NCBI GenBank assembly: GCA_025677825.1
Contig: JAIXMO010000022.1
Location: 1 to 64,000, forward strand
Direction of reading: 5' to 3'
DNA: 64,000 bases
Source of the DNA: Helicostylum pulchrum
Lineage: Eukaryota; Mucoromycota; Mucoromycetes; Mucorales; Mucoraceae
Within the stretch, counting starts at the first letter, position 1; every line of letters starts with the position of its first letter. The position numbers and the translations under genes are program-made. Of this stretch, positions 34,536-45,711 are shown in pieces. The notes below the pieces were generated by a model that saw only the letters and a list, made by a program, of their open reading frames with translations, was not told the DNA's origin and ran no database searches.

Positions 34536-36056
34536 CTAGAGTTCGTCATGAATTCTACTCAAGTCAATATCAAAGGTTTGTCTTGAAGATTCTTGTTTCA
34601 AGAATTGAACAAAGTCATGTAAAGTACGTTTTCCATTATAGTCGACAATAGTATTTGTATCAGCCTTAAATAACTTAATGGTAGGGTAACCCGTTACTCG
34701 AAAGCCAGCCGATAAGGGTACATCATTAACAGTACCATCCATTTTCGCAACGACAATACCGTGTTTATCACCTTCATAATCTTCCATAATTTGACCCAAT
34801 TGCTTCCAAGTAGGAGCCATTGCTTGACAGTGACCACACCAAGGTGCATAAATCTCAATAAACACGTCCTTTGATTTATCCATCACAATATTTTCAAAAT
34901 CATTACCAACTACTACTTTAACAACATCTTCTTCGCCACCGAAATTTTGTGATCTTAATGCTGGTTCTAATTTATTTTGTTCCACGTCATCCAAGAAACT
35001 TTCAATGGCTTGCACATCCTTTAAATCATTGGTTTGTTCAAACGGAAATCGTGCACCTGTATTAAAATTATGCACTGCCATAGCTGGCCATTGGTTAGGT
35101 TGTAAAGCCAAGAAATCAGCCTGCGAAACATATTCGTTAGCGTCAATATGAGCAAATGCAAATTTGCCCTTGTATTTCATCGCCAATGGAAAGAAGACGT
35201 TGTGTAAATCACGTTGCATTTCGTCTGAGTTAGAGAACAAGTAGACTAAAGGTCGATTCGCATCCACGTAATCCATAAATGTATCCGGTCGAATAGTATC
35301 TAGTAAAGGTACTGCGTTTAACTTTATAAAGTCGTCTAGTGTACGTGAACTATAGTGTCCTGATTGAACGTTCTTGAGTTCATCAAAGTGTTTGTAGACT
35401 ACGTAGCTAGGTAATTCGGTAATTCCTTCTGCGGTTGCAAAGTCCTTGTCGGTAACATATCCAAATGCATAATCGTCAATTAAACGACCTGATAAAGCTT
35501 TCCACTGTTCAATATGATGATCGTCTGAGGGATCCAAGTAAGCTACTGCTAAAATAGATTCATCTTTTTTAAACGATTCCAAATCTTGTTGAGTTTGTAA
35601 TAAACTTAATCCAGGTACTAAATGTCTGAGCAAATATTAGTCACTATAAAATACATATTTGTGTAAGCGTATATCTTACCTCTTCATAAATGTGATAATT
35701 CTTTCAGATGTACGCTCGTGAGGATATAAATCACTAACACGGCCTTGACGAAATATTTGTATAGTTGGGTATCCTAATAAGGTATATCGGTTGCATACAT
35801 CGTCGTTGACAGAGCAATCAATTTCTGCTAATGTGATATTATCTGCCTTCAAGGTCTCTGCTGCCTTTTCGAATTCCGGAGATAAACTAGCACAATCTTC
35901 ACAAGGGTTGGAATAGAAATTCATCAACATGAGCTGGTTGGAGTCAATGGCCTCATCAAACTCTTGAGCATTGGTTAAACTAAGTACGTGTGAAGCGTAT
36001 ACAGCACTTGTAAACACAGCTGTAATAGCAGACCAAAGAATAGTTTTTTTCACCAT
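34536..36056 (-). CDS. Protein disulfide isomerase (ER, HDEL)
   Basis: Join (minus) 35680-36056, 34536-35625; 488 aa. A signal peptide covers residues 1-21. Thioredoxin domain a follows, with FYSNPCEDCASL; then b and b' domains; then thioredoxin domain a' with APWCGHCQAMAPTW; it ends RIHDEL, an ER-retrieval signal. It catalyses disulfide formation and isomerisation in secretory folding. Oddity: the first active site is C-E-D-C instead of C-G-H-C, so that domain probably has altered redox behaviour while a' is canonical. The length fits family PDIs. The upstream frame continues 59 codons further, but the ATG at 36056 starts the signal peptide. Divergent from the CDGSH gene. Confidence 0.95.
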
Positions 36057-36381
36057 TTTTATTTTATTATAGTATATAAAAAAAGTAAAACTGACAGAAA
36101 AAACAGTTGAATATTTATACATGTCAAAATTTTTAACGAGTGTTGTGTTGTTGTCGTTTGATTGGCACTGGGTTCTTGTTAGTTCTTTTTGTTTGTAGTG
36201 CAAATAAAATATTTGAACCGAACTTACAACCACGATTGTGTTACTTTTCCAACAAAAAAAAAACTAGGCACCCATAAGAAAAATTTTACATCTGTTTTCT
36301 TTTCTTCTTTATCTCTTTTTATCTTTTTTTTATATTACCTCTCTTACATTAAAAAAAGATATAAAAAAATAAATTGATATC
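36057..36381. promoter_or_regulatory. Bidirectional promoter region, PDI / CDGSH genes
   Basis: 325 bp between divergent starts. It contains ATTGG at 36159-36163 (CCAAT-type on the minus strand) and pyrimidine-rich tracts upstream of the CDGSH start. No unfolded-protein-response element is evident by eye. Confidence 0.4.
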
Positions 36382-37003
36382 ATGTCTAGCTCAGAAGTCG
36401 AAAAAAAGCAACCTGAACCTGTTTTCGTTCAAGCAAAGCCTTACAAGGTAGACCTTGAACCCGGAAAGGTAAAATTATTTTATTAGAACAAATGTGGTCA
36501 AATGAATTCTTATGCATTGATATTTATATGTATAGGAATATTACTGGTAAAGAACTAGACAAGTAAATTGAATAATTACATTCTTGACCTTTTTTTATTA
36601 TTATTAGGTGTTCTTGCGGTGAATCCAAGAATCAGCCTTTTTGTGACGGATCTGTAAGTTTTTTTTTAGTAAAAAGTAACGATTGCCTAAATATATATGT
36701 ATACAGCATAGAGCTGCAGGTGTATTCAAACCTAAAAAGATCACTGTAGAAGAAGCCAAAACGTACTTCTTGTGCGGATGTAAATATACCCACAACGAAC
36801 AAGGTTTCTGTGATGGAACGCATCGTAAAGAAGAAGGTATTAGAAAATACAATGAGTTTCTGTTAAAGGCCAATAGTAAGCTCAAGACCGATCTTGCTCA
36901 AGCCCAACGTAAACAAAAGGCAGCTAATATTGTTGCTGGCTTATCTGTCGCTCTCATTGCTGTTGGTATTGCCGCAAAGTACCTTCATTTATGTAAAAAA
37001 TAA
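36382..37003 (+). CDS. CDGSH iron-sulfur domain protein, two CDGSH motifs
   Basis: Join 36382-36468, 36536-36546, 36609-36654, 36707-37003; 146 aa. Exon 2 is an 11-nt microexon. Two 2Fe-2S ligand sets are seen: C-S-C...PFCDGSH and C-G-C...GFCDGTH, as in CISD3/MiNT-type proteins. Unlike small matrix MiNT, this one has a C-terminal hydrophobic segment (NIVAGLSVALIAVGIAAKYL), so it is probably tail-anchored in the outer mitochondrial or ER membrane. A role in iron-sulfur or redox handling is inferred from the family. The GSH of the first motif is split across the intron at 36655-36706. Confidence 0.92.
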
Positions 37004-37006
37004 AAT

Positions 37007-38370
37007 TTATTTAATATGGTGAGAACCATATAATTGATATGTGTATGCAGATTGCACTTTTGGTAATAATAAAAATGTATAATCATTTTCTCCATTCAAA
37101 TAATGATAGTGTTGAACTTTGTTCCATGTGTAGGGTGAGTCCTTGTATCCCCAAACAGATAAAGATGTCCATTCAGATGTGACACCAGATGCCATCATTT
37201 TTCTAATATATTATTTGCTGTATGAGATGGAGATCCAATTGTTAAACAAGTAAACTTTTTTTTTTCTTACCTGGTAATGATCATTGTATTTTGAATGACG
37301 CTAGTAGGAATAAAACCTTTCCATTTAACTAATGTACCTGTTTGACTCTTTAATAAATCATTTGGTGTTTGATAAACAGAAATAAAAGGGTTTAATTCCT
37401 TGTTGGATTTTTTAATTCTACTTGCTTTTAAATGAGCTAATCCAAGCCATTCAAGTGCTTCCATTGCTTCATTATCCCAATTCTCTAAAGGTGATTGACT
37501 GATATCATGTCCAATATGTTGAAAGCTTGGTATATTTATGTCTGTTAATGTTTCCAATTCGGGTTCCATATCCATCTTGACAATACTCTTTGTACTACTA
37601 GGCCATTGTATATCCATAGTAATTCCTGTCACTATACCATTTTATTTAGTTACTTGACCAACCTCGAGTAAAAAAAAAACTTACATGTATCCGTAGCACA
37701 AAATACCATTTTAAACGTAGCTGTCAAAGTGTTTTCTAAACACCATTTTAATCTATCGTACTGCTTGCTTCCAGATTTAAAGTTGGGACTTTTAAGATCA
37801 ACCATAATAATATGCTTATCGTGTTTAACATCCATTTTAGTTCTTTTAATACCCTCCATTCCAAATGTTTCATATGTATTCTTGACTAAACTAAGGTATA
37901 ATTTACCGTCAGGGTTTAATACTACTACATCGTCCGAGTTTAAGTTGGTTTCAATACTGTGCATCATTAGTTGATATTGATCTATGTATATAACCTGTCA
38001 AATTTCTATTTCGTACAAAGTTTTTTTTTTTTTTTTTTGCGTACCAGACTTGATATATAAATCAAAAAATGAAGGCTCTAATAATAAGCTAAGAGAAGCT
38101 TCTACTTGGTAGTAGCTTCCTAAAGACTTGTTAAAGTATTCATTGGCTACGTTAATAGAACACGTTGGTAAAAATACAGTAACCTAACAAAAGAAAAAGG
38201 GATCAGTCGTTAAAAAAAAAAAAGTTTTTTTGGTATTTTACAGCTTGATTGAATGCGTGTGAGTCGATAATATTCTTCCAGATTTTTTCGTGTGTATTGA
38301 GATCAACATAGTTTAGGTTTGTAAATGACTTTACAGAGTCATGGTTTGTCATGTAACTCTTTTCTGCCAT
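37007..38370 (-). CDS. RPP40: RNase P/MRP subunit Rpp40-like
   Basis: Join (minus) 38242-38370, 38045-38183, 37685-37981, 37271-37631, 37007-37202; 373 aa, all phases consistent. The C-terminal part carries the family hallmark ALEWLGLAHL...FISVYQ and then SVWGYKDSPYTWN...HYLNGENDYTFLLLP, as in Rpp40 proteins of nuclear RNase P. The middle shows NPDGKLYLSLVKNTYETFGMEG. It is a protein subunit for tRNA 5' maturation. It converges with the CDGSH gene, with only 3 bp between the two stop codons, so the transcripts' 3' ends must overlap. The acceptor of exon 3 was placed at 37982 to hold phase. Confidence 0.8.
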
Positions 38371-39302
38371 TGTTATTACAAAGTATAGATTTTTTTTTCT
38401 TTGAGCGACCACTATAAAACCAAGGGGACTTTGCTTTATTATGGCTGCGTAAAAAAGTCATTCAAGTCACACATAAGCGGAGAAGATGAGTATAGTTAAT
38501 TAAGCATTGATTGGTTATGAACAGTCGATATTTTAACCCATTGTGTTCATATTAGGTAAGTTAGCGTGGGATTATTGTTACATGAATGTAATTAACACAA
38601 AGTAGAGTATTGTTTATCTTTTTATACTTTGCTTGCTAGATCAATGTATCATTATATAGATAATAAAGAGGAACGTGACGGGGGTGCTACTGATGTAGTT
38701 TAATTGGACACAGTGCACGGTCCAATCAAACTGTAATCCAAGTTCTAGTTTAGGGGATATTGTTCTACAAAGTTCGTTTACAAAAAAGGATGTTTTGATA
38801 TCAAAAGAGAGAAGGAGAAAAAAAAGAAAGAAAGGGGGGTAGTGCTTCATGTGTACAATGACCAATAGTAGCAGCAATGATAACAATAACAGCTAAAAAA
38901 CCTTATTAAATCACATATTATTACTTTTAAAGAATACACACACACACACAAACATACTATATTTTTTTAAACGAGCGAAACACTAGTTTTTTTTTAAAAA
39001 AAGAAAATAGAAACAACATATTTCCTTTTCTCTTCTTTTTTTCCCTTTCAATACAATCCTTTTTTTTTATATAACATAATCTTACACACATACAAAACAA
39101 AACTATAAAAAATCAAAAAAAAAATCAAAAAACAAAAAAATCAAAAAAACAAACATACACGCATTATAGTTTCCTCTTTTTTATATCTTTTTTTTTTGCT
39201 TTTTACATATTCAACTTTTGCAGAAAAAAACCTAAAAAAAACCCCCCCAACCCCCACATAAAAAAACCAACAACAATAACAACAACAAAACAACAACAAA
39301 AT
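38371..39302. promoter_or_regulatory. Divergent intergenic region, Rpp40 / BTG; pyrimidine-rich 5' flank
   Basis: 932 bp between starts. From about 38940 to 39300 it is almost pure homopolymer (T-runs, C-rich CCCCCCCAACCCCC, then CAACAACAAC just before the BTG ATG), typical of a strong fungal promoter and unstructured 5'UTR. The only long frame (38641-38886, minus) is judged noise. Confidence 0.5.
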
Positions 39303-39954
39303 ATGCATATCGAAATAGCACAAGCAGTTGAATTCTTGGGTAGACTGTTACAATCAAAAGTAGATCAAGAGATTGTCAGCACTTTCAAGGAAAGATTAAC
39401 AGAGTTACTCAAGGTTCGTTTCCAAGACCATTGGGATCCTCAACAACCTTATCGTGGTAATGGCTATCGTGCTCTTTCAAACTTTAATGGTCAACTAGAT
39501 CCTATCTTGACTAACGGTAAGAAACACAATATATATTTTTAATACAGTAAAAAAAAATACTCATCTCTCTCTTTTAGCTTCCATTCAAGCATCTGTTCAA
39601 CCAAGTACTATTCATGCACATTTACCTCGTGATTTCGTTTTATGGATTGACCCTTTCTCCGTCTCTTATAGAGTAGGCGATCATGGTAATATTATGACTT
39701 TGTTTGAAGACCGTTCTCGTGGACGTATTACATTAAAGATGGATCCGAACCCAACACCAACTATTACTGCTCCTGTCAGCCCCAATAGTTCACCATTATT
39801 GCAGTATATCCAACCAAGAACTTCAACTCCCATTCGCATTTCGCCTCCTAATAGTCCTGAATCCACTTTGATTAAAAATCAAAACCATACTTCTTCTCCT
39901 TTAGCTAAAAAGGATACTCAAGAGAAACAAAAAGGTTTAGTTTTAGCAAACTAA
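39303..39954 (+). CDS. BTG/TOB anti-proliferative family protein
   Basis: Join 39303-39516, 39578-39954; 196 aa. The BTG domain covers about residues 1-115: MHIEIAQAVEFLGRLL, the box A-type DHWDPQQPYRGNGYRAL and the box B-type PRDFVLWIDPFSVSYRVGD. Members bind the Caf1 deadenylase and link proliferation control to mRNA deadenylation. A Pro/Ser-rich C-terminal tail is probably disordered. The family is well known in animals and also found in early-diverging fungi. The start ATG follows a CAACAA leader. Confidence 0.93.
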
Positions 39955-40125
39955 AAAAAAACAAACTTTGTCTCTTTCTCCTACATCACCCCCACCCCTT
40001 TCATATTAGTTGTATATTCTTTTTTTTTATTATTATTATTCTCTCTTTGTAAATCATTTTTTTCATCAGTAAAAAAAAAAAGGAGAAAAAACTAAAGGAT
40101 CCCTTTCTTTCTTTCTTCTTTATAT

Positions 40126-42453
40126 CTAAAAACTACCTCTGCGTTGTAAATGTTCACGAGCTGAAGTACGCATTGATAACAATGGGTGCTACACATATAA
40201 AAAAAAATTAGTTGTCATAATTTGTTGTATTTCTTTATTTATTTACCTGAATAGATTCGGCTTCTGCTATTCTTTCCAAAGGTACAAGTATCAATAAAAA
40301 ACAACCAGTAAGACCTGACAAGACATACAAGACTACTTTCTATATATACATTCATCAGTCATAATCTAACAATGAAATAAAAACGATTACCTCTTGTAAC
40401 AAGTATGTGATTAGTTTACTAGAAGCTGTCAAATATCCTAGCGTAAATGCTAAAACTACACCAATAACTTTAAGCATTCGTTTTTTATTCTAATGTAAGC
40501 ATCAAAGAAAAAAAGACTGACAAAAAAAGAGAGAGAGAGAGAGAAAAATTAAAAAAAAACATCGGACCCTCTGTGTGTGTACTTCAGAAAGTTAAACAGG
40601 ATAATGGTATATCCCTAAAATAAAAAAACTACGTTGCTGTCTCGTCTTTATTTAACCATTGAACCCATTCACGTACTTTAATCCAGTAATGATTCAAGTA
40701 ATTACCAATAATTAACATTGTAGTTATACTCTGTTGAGAATCATCCATTCTCCTTTCCAGTAACCCTACCTTTCCATAAAAAGTACCCACATTATCTTCA
40801 ATATCTTTTAATTTATCGTTCAGTACTCTTAGTTCGTAGTATAATTTCGCACTATTATCTTCTACATCCTTTAATCTTCTCTCTGTCAAGTTTTGTTCAT
40901 CCATGACCCCTCTCGATTCCTTTTGAACATTTTCAAATATCTTTAATCTGCTTTCATACGTTTCTTTTAAATCTGTCGCGGTCTTTTCATAAACATCTGC
41001 TATATGCTTCATCTCATCGTATTTTTGCTGTAAGTAACGTTGCTGTTGCACCAATTTCTCGTATGTCATGTACGTTTGTATATCCATAGCTGCCATGGGT
41101 CTTTGATGCGTACTTTCCATTAAGGATGATGTAGTGAATGATCTCTTACGTACTAAAGGTTGTTTATGCTTTAAAGGCACACGTAATGTATCTGTTTTCC
41201 CTAACAATGTATTCAAGTAATTTGGATCCAATAATATACCATCCGAAACAGTTCTCTTATGATTCGATTCCTTTTTTTGATTTACGAGTGGTATAAAATC
41301 ACCTTGATCTTTACTATAAATAAATTGTTGGTGATTTGTATTAGAAGATCGTGATAATCTTAACTTAGGTAAAGGTGGTGTACTAGGTGCAGTTTGAACA
41401 TAAGATGGAATATCTTGGTCTAGATGGCCTGGTGATATACCTTGTGCAACAGACGATTGTGGATCATTATTATCTATAACCGAAAGGTTGGTCTGTATCG
41501 AAAGTGGAGATGGCTTTCGAGAAGGAATACCAGAAGAGATACGAGAAGTATCTTCAAGAGCTGAAGTGTATTCGTAATCTGTCGAAGAGGGAGATAGCTG
41601 ATGTCTTTTATTATCAGTTGTAATCCACGGTATAGATCCAGCTACTCTACTTAATGCAGCACCACTTGATCTGGATACTCCTTTAATCATATGAATTAAT
41701 TCGCTTTGAGGTTGCAATGAATCATTACTGTGATTACTACTACCACTAGGAGAACCTAATATAGGTCCTCGTAATCTAGGTCTCCAAATAGCACGTAAAC
41801 TATCAATGGTAGCATGGTGTCGAAATACTTCGGGGTCTGATGTTTCGTTAAATAAAGGCGAATTGGTTATACCTGATATATCATCTAGTTTTGATTTAAT
41901 CACTTTCTTCACTTTAAGTTGACTGAATGAATGTTCGTTTAATTTTGCTAGTGTTTCCAAATCGATGAATTTAGTCGCTCGAATATTTTTGTACCGTTGA
42001 TAGTCACCAATATCGACACGAAAATTATCGTAATCTGTAAAAGGGTCTTTCAGTGTAGTAAAACTGTTAACTTGTAATTTGTTTCTACACATTAATAATT
42101 TCGATATAATAGCAGCTAATAAATGTGGTTCCATCCAAGGTTCTTTTAACGAAAACTAAATAAAAAATTGGCAGTTAGTTTATTAAACAAATCATCCCCC
42201 TTTTTTTGTTTACCTCAGTCGTCTTGATTGGATTATACTTTGTATAAAATATCCATAACGCATTATTTGTTTCATTACATATAAGTCCATCAATATAATC
42301 TTTATCTAATAACTTGAACAAGTATAATGCAATTTGAACAAGACTGACAAGTAAAATAACTGCGTCTTGAAAATTCACTGAATCTGCAATCTTATATAAA
42401 GTTCGAAATTTTTCTTCAGACGCAGGACTATAGAGGAAAAAAACACATTAATC

Positions 42454-42498
<45 letters not shown>

Positions 42499-43168
42499 CT
42501 GTAAGTGTGTTTTCGTTTTCTTACTTTGGTGGACGGAGATTTAGTGAACTTCTGCCTGTACAGTTGGTTCGTCTTAGATTGATATTTACATACGCTTGAT
42601 GTACCCAACGATCATAATCTCCATCTGGTATTAATACCATATCCATATCGAACGGTAACTCACTAGGATCCGTCAATTGAATATCTCCTAGTGGTGTCTA
42701 CACATAAAAATAAATTAATTGTTTATGTTGAAAATATATAAAACACATACTGGTTTTAACTTCAAGTTTGAACCTAGGTTTAGAAAAGACTGAATTTGAG
42801 GTCGAGGATGTTGTAACTCTGCTGTTGAAATAGCAATGACTGCAACCAGAATCTATTAAAAGTAAGTTATAACCCGTACTTTTTTATAACTACTGTTCTA
42901 TACTTGTATACAATATGACTATCGTCTCCAGTAAATACATTGACAACATTAGAAGCTATTTTTCTATCACAAACCCTAAAAAATAAAATAACCAGTTTAA
43001 AAAGAGACATATAAAAAGGAAGGGGGGTTATGTTTACCACTGTTCAACAATATAAATTTGATACCCAGTGAGTACTTGTAATTCAGACATAACACTGAGT
43101 CCACATGTAGCTGCCATTTGAAGTGCTTTTGCCCTTTCAGCAAATACAAAACGTTTTTTATCTGACAT
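40126..43168 (-). CDS. STB6-like N-terminal domain protein with C-terminal membrane segments
   Basis: Join (minus) 43038-43168, 42912-42975, 42751-42852, 42525-42697, 42214-42427, 40677-42155, 40561-40614, 40391-40489, 40247-40339, 40126-40188; 823 aa. The N-terminus GYQIYIVEQWVCDRKIASNV followed by the VFTGDDSH region resembles the STB6/STB2 N-terminal domain of fungi (SIN3-binding in yeast). A long Ser/Pro-rich linker follows, then ~120 residues of coiled coil (YEKLVQQQRYLQQKYDEM onward). The last four exons carry hydrophobic helices (VIGVVLAFTLGYL, VVLYVLSGLTGCFLLILV). Using the GTACGT donor at 40676 gives the membrane tail in phase; without it the frame stops at 40629. The donor at 40560 (GTTTTT) is weak, so the tail is less certain than the body. 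Confidence 0.7.
42456..42498. repeat. 43-nt poly-T tract in an intron
   Basis: Uninterrupted T run in the STB6-like intron between exons at 42427 and 42525. On the transcribed strand it is poly-A, not a polypyrimidine tract. Length is likely polymorphic or assembly-sensitive. Confidence 0.95.
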
Positions 43169-43456
43169 TATTCAAGTGTTTACAAAAAAGGGGAAGAAAA
43201 AGGGGGAATTGAAAAAATATATAATCGTCAGCATAAATAAATATCCAGGTAAGAAGCCGGTCACCGGAAGCATATGTTAATACGTCGAAAGGCGTGATAC
43301 TTTTTGGTATTGTGATGTACTTTAGAGGTTTTGGAGCGTGATAAAACTATTTATTTTATTTAAAAATTGATATGAAAGCGTATCTACTATTTTTTTTATA
43401 ATGGAGGCCATATAACATAAAGAAACACTATGTGTATGGCGATTTTACTTATTTGA

Positions 43457-45466
43457 TCATGCAGTAACACGGACAATGTATCTACTAAATGCAGCAGCAA
43501 TCAACGCCATTAAACCACCAAAGACCAGTACAGGTGTAACACTAGACAAGATCTTGTCTTGTCCGTCTTTAATTGCATCAGAAGCAGCGAAAATAAACGA
43601 AGAAACGATAGCTACAGCGAATTGGGGGAATACAATATACATGTTATGAACTCCTAAAATCATACCGGCATCAAATTCATCGTTGGATTCTTGTCTTTCT
43701 TCTTCATTACTTGAACCTGCTACTACAACTGCAGCATAACTAGGTGCACGAGCAGCAGTAGAGGATATTATAGTTTGTCTCTTTTCATCTTCATAACTTA
43801 CGTATTCACCAACAAGAGAGAACGGAATCCAAAGTACAATGGCCCAAGGTATACCCATTATTGACAGAATAACAGTAGCCCATGTTACGGTTCGGACGAA
43901 GTAAGCAGATATCAACGCGATAGCCACGGTGAAATGAGATAAGGTATAAATATTTATAAGATTGACCCATTTGATATGTTTAAAGTGGTTTACTAATGCT
44001 GGAATAGCGAGACCTGCCAGTACAGAAACAATAGAATAACAGAGTAACGCGAACGAACCAGCTCTAGTACCTTCAGCCCAATCAATTGGTATTTCTGGCT
44101 CACTTGATAAATGAGTAGCAAAGTAAATATCGGATACCCACTGTGTACTGTAAAATAAGAATGGGAACCAACCCATCCAAGCAAAGAATTGCGTATTACA
44201 TAATGTTTGAATAGGTCTTGGTAAAAATCGAAATGCTCTCCAAATATAAAAGAACGTACTGTACCAAGGTCTTTTTTTTTTTTTATAAAGTAAAAAGATT
44301 TAGCAATAAATAATGTTTTTCGTTTTAGCAATACTTACTGATTAATATCTAAATCTTCCTTTTTATCATTTACTTTCTCCTTGGTTGTAACACAAGTAAT
44401 AGCCAACGTAATTAAAAACACCACAATAGCCACATTACAAAACACTTTTACTTGAGAGTTTCCGATCCAAGGTAAATATTTTACGAGATCGACAAATCCA
44501 ACGAAATATCCAATTACCATAGCTGAATTACTCATACGTGCACTCCAAGCGTTTGCGTCATCCTGTTGCCAAAGAGGTGGTATATCTAAAATCAAAGCGC
44601 GACAAATAGCTTGCACGGCATTTAACGTGAAATCTAGAAAGTAAAATGAAGTAACAGCTACAATAATAGCATTGCTATGAGCCTATATATTCTTATTTTA
44701 GTATGTGTATCACCTTGTTTACTTTAATTGTGTAACACTTACGGCGCTTTTAATGACATCAGGATCGTTACTGAAAAATTTAGCAAACGCTAATCCGATT
44801 TCTTTAGCATACGCAACACCAACCATAGAGATACAAGTAAGCAATCCGGATACAATAATAAAAGGTCTTCTTTTGCCTAAACTAGAAGTACATTTATCAC
44901 TGAAAGCACCGATTAACTACAAATAGAGGGAGGGGGTTTAGTTCTCATTAACCATCCATGACGTCTTCATAACACTTACGGGTTGAACTAGTAAACCGGA
45001 TAACGGTCCAGCTAACCAAACTAAAGCTGTCATTTCCTTTGATAGATCAAGCGATAAAAGATAAGGCGTTCCGTAACTAAATAAACAAGGAAATTATTGT
45101 ACGTTTTTATTTTTACGGATCCTGTATACTCATTTTACTTACGATAATTCCACAGTCCCTATTATATAATGAAGCAATCATGATGTCAGGGGTGAGTGTT
45201 TGTTTGAGAGAAAGGGAACATAGATAAAGGTATAACTTACAAGTAAACTGTACACCTGCCATACATACAGTCAGACATAACATTTGTAATATATTTAATC
45301 CTGGTAAATTTGCATCTTCCTCTAACAAGTGCTTTTTACTGAAACTTAAAGATCTTCCTGCACTATTATATGCCGACGCTTCAAAAGATGATCTTCTTCT
45401 TTGATACTTTGGCCTACTAACAGGCGGTTTTTTACCCAATAGTGGTGTGTTTGTATGATCAGGCAT
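43457..45466 (-). CDS. SLC45/SUT-type sugar transporter (MFS)
   Basis: Join (minus) 45241-45466, 45143-45158, 44980-45076, 44743-44916, 44339-44682, 43457-44270; 556 aa. Exon 2 is a 16-nt microexon that completes GVQFTWTVELSYGTPYLLSL, the first-helix signature of glycoside-pentoside-hexuronide/sucrose carriers. Further signatures: GPLSGLLVQPLIGAFSDKC, LGKRRPFI (the R-x-G-R-R-like loop) and DQ-type helices. About 12 membrane helices are predicted, with a basic cytosolic N-terminus (RPKYQRRRSS). Expected role: proton-coupled uptake of sucrose, maltose or other alpha-glucosides, as in fission-yeast Sut1; substrate unknown. The loop between helices 10 and 11 is long and acidic (SSNEEERQESNDEF). 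Confidence 0.92.
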
Positions 45467-45711
45467 AGTCTTGTTTTGTTAAAAAAAGAAAAAAAAAAGA
45501 TTGAAAAAAAAGAAAAAATAAAAGTTGTAATGCTTTATTTTGGCCTTTTAAACGTTTGGGAAAAGGTATTGGTCCGTGTAACTTTTGGTTAAGCCAATCA
45601 AGTGTATACAATTTTGGTTCGCATTAATAAATGACGTAAAAAGTATGTTTAATAAAAAAAAATAGTATTAGCGATGAGGGGGATATTAGGTAAAAAGTAA
45701 GTAATTAATAA

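Noticed and set aside
38641..38886. 81-codon frame on the minus strand
   Set aside because: Leucine/phenylalanine-rich, in a promoter region, no splice partners or motifs.
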